Shown in pieces: positions 59,282 through 64,000 of a stretch of 64,000 bases of DNA. Under the pieces are notes generated by a model. The model was given only the letters and a program-made list of their open reading frames with translations, did not search any database and had not been told where the DNA came from. The stretch lies in the NCBI GenBank assembly GCA_015056655.1, contig SVFV01000007.1, positions 1-64,000 on the forward strand, written 5' to 3'. Position numbers and translations under genes: made by a program. Every line of letters starts with the position of its first letter. Position 1 is the first letter of the stretch. This DNA is from Butyrivibrio sp. (GTDB lineage Bacteria > Bacillota > Clostridia > Lachnospirales > Lachnospiraceae).

Positions 59282-60879
59282 GTAATAAGGAGAATATTCC
59301 TTTATCAGAGCTCCTTTATCTTCTTTACTTTGGAATCCTCTTTTTGACAAAGTCATTAGGCGTCATAGAGGGAACAACTATATATTCTATAGCACTTGTT
59401 CTCGGGTTTGTTTGCTATGGTATGAAGCTTGCGTGCACCAAACATACATTGTTTGAGTGCATCTGTATTGCTTTGCTTCTGGGACTGGGTGCGGCGGTCT
59501 ACTATTTTTCCGGAGAAAAGGGCATACTGCTTTGTGTGACCATGCTGACGGGTATGAAGGGTGTTACCAGAGACGGCGTTATGAAACTGGCACTTATGAT
59601 ACTTAGTGTATGCATGGCCTTTAACATCTTTACGGCTGCCTTTGGATATCAGTCTGACTACATTATGATTTCAAAGAGACCAAGAGGAGTTATGTTCAGA
59701 CATTCTCTTGGTTATCCATATCCTACAAGTCTTCTGGTTGCATGGCTTATTCTTGTAATGCTGGTGGCTTATCATGTGGGTATGGAGGATACCAGACGCT
59801 GGGTTATAGCGACGGTAGTCATGGTTGCTATTACTATTTATCTGTATGTTTATTCGGACTCACGAGGCGGAGTTCTGGCTGTAGTATTCTTTATTTTCCT
59901 TGTCAGCTACTTTAAAACTCATGAAAAGTTCTACATGGTGGATAAGGCACTAATATGGATTGCCTATGCGATAATGGCGTTTTTCCCGGTTATAGGGCCC
60001 ATGGTAATTGGCCAGAAGTTATTTACAGGTGTCTTTGGCAAATTGGGAAGTATGAAGATCCGCTGGGAGGTAGCTGAGGATTATCTTTCAAGAGTTCCTT
60101 TCACTCCCTTTGGAAGCAAGTTTGAACTTGGAACATACGGACTTGATATGTCTCCGATGTATCTTTTCCTTCAGCTTGGAGTAGTTACATTTATTATCAT
60201 CAACTTCCTGTGGGTGCTTGTTATAAGGGATTCCATTAAGAGAAACGACAGAATAGAGGTTGCTATTATAGTTGTTCTTCTGCTTATGGGTATGACTGAG
60301 CCCTTCCTTTATAACCTGTCATTCAGAAATATTGCATTCATCTACATGGGCAAAAGCTTCTTCCAGTGGAGTCAGAAGCATATGAGCTCAGGTGCGCTCA
60401 GTAAAGAAGTTGGACTTAGTCTTGGAGACAAGCTTTGTAAGATAAAAAGAGTCAGAATCGGATTTGAGAGGAAGCTTGATGTAAAGGAACTTATAGGAGT
60501 TGCCGGGTTATATGCAGCTATAGCAGGAGTGATTTTCCTTGTGTCCTGTGAAGTATTCCCGGTTCATGAGACCTTATATATGTCTGAGACAAGTGCTGGT
60601 AAAGAGGATCTGATAATGGATCCCACATATCTTTCTAAAGATGAAGTGAGCCAGCTGAAGAAAGAGGGCTACATAGTTTCTGGTTACAAGAATGAAGAAA
60701 CCGATATGTATGAATATGGTGGCAAATTTGAAGCAACCGACGGTAAGAAGTACAACACGAAGGATGCAGTAATACGTGAGTACAGATATCGCAATATGAG
60801 CAGAGCTGTGTGGGGAAGTCTTCTTATAACCGGTATATTTACTGTTTATTTAAGGAAAAAGAAGGATGAGCCTAAGTAA
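59278..60879 (+). CDS. polysaccharide polymerase-like (Wzy/O-antigen ligase type) membrane protein
   Basis: This 533-residue protein has about twelve membrane segments with few recognisable motifs, as is usual for Wzy. A cytoplasmic or extracytoplasmic loop has RPRGVMFRHSLGYPYPT followed by YVYSDSRGGVLAVVFFIF, which resembles the arginine-containing loop regions of O-antigen polymerase or ligase proteins. The C-terminal 150 residues include a soluble stretch, EVFPVHETLYMSETSAGKEDLI, before a last membrane segment. It overlaps the upstream cupin gene by 4 bp and the downstream gene by 14 bp, so all three are translationally coupled. The role is inferred from context. Confidence 0.65.
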   Translation: MSNKENIPLSELLYLLYFGILFLTKSLGVIEGTTIYSIALVLGFVCYGMKLACTKHTLFECICIALLLGLGAAVYYFSGEKGILLCVTMLTGMKGVTRDGVMKLALMILSVCMAFNIFTAAFGYQSDYIMISKRPRGVMFRHSLGYPYPTSLLVAWLILVMLVAYHVGMEDTRRWVIATVVMVAITIYLYVYSDSRGGVLAVVFFIFLVSYFKTHEKFYMVDKALIWIAYAIMAFFPVIGPMVIGQKLFTGVFGKLGSMKIRWEVAEDYLSRVPFTPFGSKFELGTYGLDMSPMYLFLQLGVVTFIIINFLWVLVIRDSIKRNDRIEVAIIVVLLLMGMTEPFLYNLSFRNIAFIYMGKSFFQWSQKHMSSGALSKEVGLSLGDKLCKIKRVRIGFERKLDVKELIGVAGLYAAIAGVIFLVSCEVFPVHETLYMSETSAGKEDLIMDPTYLSKDEVSQLKKEGYIVSGYKNEETDMYEYGGKFEATDGKKYNTKDAVIREYRYRNMSRAVWGSLLITGIFTVYLRKKKDEPK

Positions 60880-62722
60880 TAAAAGGGGTTTACTTTTAAA
60901 TATTTTATTTGCATATTTGTGTACCTGGGCATTGCAGGTAAATATGGGGATTTCGGTAAGAAATCCCTTTACTGTGCTCATTTTTGGAATAAGCTTCTAT
61001 TGGCTGTGGCAGATGAAGGTATGGAAGGCTATAAGGGTTAACTGTATTAACAGTGTTATAGCTTTAATTATTTCAGCGATTATTTCCAAAGTCAGATTCA
61101 GCAAAGTGACAGCAGGGTTTAACAGCTCTTTATTTAAGGGACTTACTATTCTTGTTGTTTTTGCTGGGGCTTTTATTATAGCCTGGTGCGCAGTTAACTA
61201 TCTTGTTTCTGCTGCTCTTAAAAGATCTGGAAAATGGGCTACAAAAGAGTTCTTTTATTTAAAGGAGCTGGACAGGCCATTTTCTGATAAGGAGGAAGCT
61301 AAAGAGGAAGGATCACGTATTAACAGCAAAGCTATGATCGCGATTTTTGCTGCTATTTGCTTTATATGCTGGCTTCCATATTATCTCTATGAATATCCCG
61401 GGATAATGACGGCAGATTCTCTGGTCCAGTATGAACAGGTTGTTGGAATCAGAGCATTATCTAATCATCATCCGGTGATACACACCTTTTGTATTTTTGT
61501 AATGTACAAATTGGGAATGCTTCTCTTAGGAGATGCCAGTAAGGCTATGGGAGTATATACCCTTTCCCAGATGGTGTTTATGGCATGGTGCTGTGGAATA
61601 CTTGTTGAAAATGTGAGGAGCTTTTGGAACGATAAAGGAAAGAGGGGCTTTGGGAAAAGCTTTACAATTCTTTCGCTTCTTTTCTTTGCACTTGTTCCAT
61701 TTAATGCGGTGTTTGCAGTGACTGTGTGGAAGGATGTTCCATTTGCGGGACTACTAATGCTCTTTACCTGCAATCTATATAAAATGATCAAGGCGTACGG
61801 AAATGGAGAGGCTCCAAAGGCTTTACTTCCGATGTATGTTAAGTTTGCAGTGCTTGGGATTTTGCTTTGCCTTTTCAGGACTAATGGATATATTGCGTTT
61901 ATTCTTTCGGTGCCGTTTTTTATCTATGTCTTTAGAAAGCAGATAAAAAGTATGCTGATTACACTTGTTGTGGTGGTTTTAATAGCAAGCCTTATCAAGG
62001 GACCTGTTATGAATGCACTTCATGTGGAGCAGCCTGATTTTGTGGAATCGTTATCAGTGCCTCTTCAGCAGATTGCAAGAGTGCTGGTAGAGGACAGGAA
62101 GGTCGCTGAATCAGACCTTTCAATGATAGATGATGTGATTGACAGAACTTATATCCATGAGCTTTACGCACCTGATTTTGCTGATAACATTAAAGAGCTT
62201 GTAAGGGCAGGCCATCCTGAAGTGCTCGAACAGAATAAGATGGCATATCTTGGACTTTGGACCAGACTTTTATTCAGATATCCGGCAGATTATCTAAAGG
62301 CATGGTTTGATCTGGTTGGAGGATATCTTTATCCTGATGTGGCATATGAAGTTGGCAACATTGATGGTATAATGGAAAATCCTTATGGTCTTACTTCGAC
62401 ACCGCTTATTGGTGGGAAGGTAGTAATTAAGGCAAAGGAGATATTCATAAAGCTTGGATCGTTTATGCCAATCTATGGTCTTTTGTGGAGTATAGGTGCT
62501 TATACCTGGTTTCTTGGAATCTGCCTTGTGGATTTTCTATCAAGAGAAAAAGCAAGAAAGTATGGGACACTTCTCATATATCCGCTTATGATTGAGGCAA
62601 CTCTCTGCATAGCATCACCTGTGGTTGATTTCCGTTATGGATACGGAATAGTGATGGTTATGCCGCTACTTGCTTCAATACTTGTATATGTTATTATTGT
62701 GAAAAAGGATTTAGCTGATTAA
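60866..62722 (+). CDS. DUF6020-type multi-pass membrane protein
   Basis: This 618-residue protein has at least twelve membrane segments. Between them lie YLYEYPGIMTADSLVQYEQVVGIRALSNHHPVIHTFCI (about residues 172-210), with a D-S and N-H-H-P pattern, and a soluble stretch LSVPLQQIARVLVEDRKVAESDLSMIDDVID. These match the DUF6020 proteins of Clostridia, which resemble glycosyltransferase family 39-type membrane enzymes. A lipid-linked sugar transfer to a surface polymer is plausible, since it is coupled to the polymerase-like gene. No biochemical role is known to me. Confidence 0.7.
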   Translation: MSLSNKRGLLLNILFAYLCTWALQVNMGISVRNPFTVLIFGISFYWLWQMKVWKAIRVNCINSVIALIISAIISKVRFSKVTAGFNSSLFKGLTILVVFAGAFIIAWCAVNYLVSAALKRSGKWATKEFFYLKELDRPFSDKEEAKEEGSRINSKAMIAIFAAICFICWLPYYLYEYPGIMTADSLVQYEQVVGIRALSNHHPVIHTFCIFVMYKLGMLLLGDASKAMGVYTLSQMVFMAWCCGILVENVRSFWNDKGKRGFGKSFTILSLLFFALVPFNAVFAVTVWKDVPFAGLLMLFTCNLYKMIKAYGNGEAPKALLPMYVKFAVLGILLCLFRTNGYIAFILSVPFFIYVFRKQIKSMLITLVVVVLIASLIKGPVMNALHVEQPDFVESLSVPLQQIARVLVEDRKVAESDLSMIDDVIDRTYIHELYAPDFADNIKELVRAGHPEVLEQNKMAYLGLWTRLLFRYPADYLKAWFDLVGGYLYPDVAYEVGNIDGIMENPYGLTSTPLIGGKVVIKAKEIFIKLGSFMPIYGLLWSIGAYTWFLGICLVDFLSREKARKYGTLLIYPLMIEATLCIASPVVDFRYGYGIVMVMPLLASILVYVIIVKKDLAD

Positions 62723-62752
62723 TACTCCCTGGCGGAAAGGATTAAGACAACT

Positions 62753-63523
62753 GTGTACACGTTTGATTCAAGAATAAGATATAGCGAATGCGATATAGAT
62801 GGCTATCTTACCATGGAGTCCTTAATAGATTATTTTCAGGATTGTTCGACCTTTCAGACTCAGGAAGGACCTGCTACAATGGAGGTTCTTGAGAAGGAGG
62901 GGATAGCCTGGGTCCTTAATAGCTGGCAGGTTGTTATAAACAGATTACCAAAGCTTGGAGAGAAGGTTATAACTGGAACAATTCCCTATGAACTCAGGGG
63001 ATTTATGGGGCTTCGTAATTTCTTTATGAGGACCACAGAAGGAGAGGAATTGGCAGTGGCAAATTCTATATGGTCACTGATAAATCTTGAGAAGGGAACT
63101 CCTTCACGTATAACCGAGGATATGGTTAAAACATATCCTGTTGAACCAAAGCTCGATATGGAATATGCTCCGAGAAAGATGGCACTTCCGGAGGGTGCAA
63201 GATGTTTTGATCTGCCTGTAAAAAAGGTGGGCGTGCATCATTTAGACAGCAATCATCATGTGAACAATGGGCAGTATATAAGGATGGCGCTTATAGCCTG
63301 TGGACAGGTGGCTGATAATGAAAATGTGGATGCGCTGTCAAAAATGGCAACAGCCAGAGAGAACATGCAGATAAGAGCTGAGTATAAACAGCAGGCGCAT
63401 CTTGGAGATGAGATTTATCCAAAGGTGTATGTAAATGATGAAAATGAGGAGCTCTATTGCGTGGTGTCACTTAATGATGCTTCTGGCAAGGCGTACTCCA
63501 TAGTTGAATTAAAGAGAATCTGA
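62753..63523 (+). CDS. acyl-ACP thioesterase (FatA type)
   Basis: The protein has 256 residues from a GTG at 62753, with GGCGGAAAGG about 12 nt upstream. The two hot-dog domains are visible. The first has IRYSECDIDGYLTMESLIDYFQD and GIAWVLNSWQVVINRLPKLGEKV. The second has VHHLDSNHHVNNGQYIRMAL with the catalytic Asp/Asn-His pattern (D-S-N-x-H-V-N-N). It releases fatty acids from acyl carrier protein. The preceding gene stop is 30 bp upstream. A CvfB-like gene follows 40 bp downstream. Confidence 0.9.
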   Translation: MYTFDSRIRYSECDIDGYLTMESLIDYFQDCSTFQTQEGPATMEVLEKEGIAWVLNSWQVVINRLPKLGEKVITGTIPYELRGFMGLRNFFMRTTEGEELAVANSIWSLINLEKGTPSRITEDMVKTYPVEPKLDMEYAPRKMALPEGARCFDLPVKKVGVHHLDSNHHVNNGQYIRMALIACGQVADNENVDALSKMATARENMQIRAEYKQQAHLGDEIYPKVYVNDENEELYCVVSLNDASGKAYSIVELKRI

Positions 63524-63562
63524 TAAATAGCTGATATCAGACAAGTTAGAAAAGGAAAAGAA

Positions 63563-64000
63563 ATGCTAAGAATAGGTGAAAAACAAGAGCTTACAATAAT
63601 CAAGAAGGTTGACTTTGGCGTTTACCTCGCTGAGAAGATGGGAGAAGAGGATAAGGTTCTTCTTCCTAAAAAGCAGGTACCTGAAGGGGCTGAAATAGGT
63701 GATAATCTGGAGGTCTTTCTTTACAAGGATTCAGATGACAGACTTATTGCCACGACAAGACTTCCCAAGATTACCCTTGGAGAGGTTGGATTTTTGAAAG
63801 TAAGCGATGTTGGAAAAATTGGTGCCTTCATGGACTGGGGACTTGAGAAGGATGTGCTTTTACCCTTCAGAGAGCAGACCAGGAAGGTTAAAAAGGGCGA
63901 GGAGGTTCTCTGTGCTCTTTACGTTGATAAGTCAGGAAGACTTGCTGTTACAATGAATGTATACGAGTTCCTCAGAACAGACAGTCCTTACCATAAAGAG
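63563..64000 (+). CDS. CvfB/YitL-like S1 RNA-binding protein (partial, cut by window end)
   Basis: The first 146 codons are visible, and the frame is still open at position 64000. The start is an ATG with AAAGGAAAAG upstream. The sequence reads MLRIGEKQELTIIKKVDFGVYL, then VGFLKVSDVGKIGAFMDWGLEKDVLLPFREQ, and later KKGEEVLCALYVDKSGRLAVTMNVY, which is the tandem S1-like layout of CvfB/YitL. Family members bind RNA and influence virulence or gene expression in Gram-positives. The remaining S1 and winged-helix parts would lie outside the window. Confidence 0.85.
   Translation, partial: MLRIGEKQELTIIKKVDFGVYLAEKMGEEDKVLLPKKQVPEGAEIGDNLEVFLYKDSDDRLIATTRLPKITLGEVGFLKVSDVGKIGAFMDWGLEKDVLLPFREQTRKVKKGEEVLCALYVDKSGRLAVTMNVYEFLRTDSPYHKE

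Overview
The window looks like chromosomal DNA of a Lachnospiraceae bacterium close to Butyrivibrio or Pseudobutyrivibrio. This is inferred from family content only: a FatA-type acyl-ACP thioesterase, DUF5711 and DUF6020 proteins, clostripain, the ChvE-MmsA-MmsB monosaccharide ABC system, YesM/YesN-type two-component pairs, AT-rich intergenic DNA and strong GGAGG ribosome binding sites. No species is claimed. No CRISPR array, prophage or intact transposase is visible.

Layout. 1-5.6 kb is an accessory, partly decayed region. It holds a possible IS200/IS605 right end, periodic inverted motifs and tandem repeats, a PD-(D/E)XK-like protein, a broken grpB gene, a zinc phospholipase C-like protein, two methyltransferases, a Nudix hydrolase and a 25-bp duplication. 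5.7-15.5 kb holds envelope and general metabolic genes: a secreted protein, a metallophosphoesterase, a paired TlpA-like thioredoxin and clostripain, a SPL-type radical SAM protein, GNAT and isochorismatase-family enzymes, an NSS transporter and a MutS-like ATPase. 15.5-16.7 kb is a methyltransferase gene behind a leader that encodes an 11-residue peptide and can fold into alternative structures.

16.9-37.5 kb is one co-oriented sugar-sensing and uptake block. Two very large paralogues each join an ECF-S-like membrane domain to a Reg_prop/Y_Y_Y propeller sensor and a GGDEF cyclase. They are followed by a YesM/YesN pair, a membrane-anchored sugar-binding protein overlapping a second kinase/regulator pair, a sugar-binding lipoprotein, and ChvE-MmsA-MmsB. 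The arrangement suggests that extracellular sugar sensing feeds both transcription of the transporter and c-di-GMP signalling.

37.7-41.5 kb holds aspS, a lipoprotein, a hypothetical protein and a candidate small RNA with its own strong promoter. 41.5-49.0 kb is a hexuronate region: an AraC regulator, uxuA, an uxuB-like dehydrogenase, a Gfo/Idh/MocA oxidoreductase with an HTH regulator, and a TIM-barrel/TolB-propeller fusion. 49.0-52.1 kb is tRNA-Ser with dnaX-ybaB-recR. 52.1-58.7 kb holds galM, a DUF5711 protein, a CvpA-like protein, tRNA-Gln, a CPBP protease, a GGDEF-EAL protein with a degenerate GGDEF site, and an AI-2E-type permease. 58.8-64.0 kb holds a small polysaccharide operon (FdtA-like cupin, polymerase-like and DUF6020 membrane proteins), an acyl-ACP thioesterase and the start of a CvfB-like RNA-binding protein cut by the window edge.

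The two most interesting points are the leader peptide (MRTRGNYSVQL) and switchable RNA pairings upstream of the methyltransferase at 15.87 kb, and the tandem propeller-GGDEF sensors that begin the sugar-uptake block.
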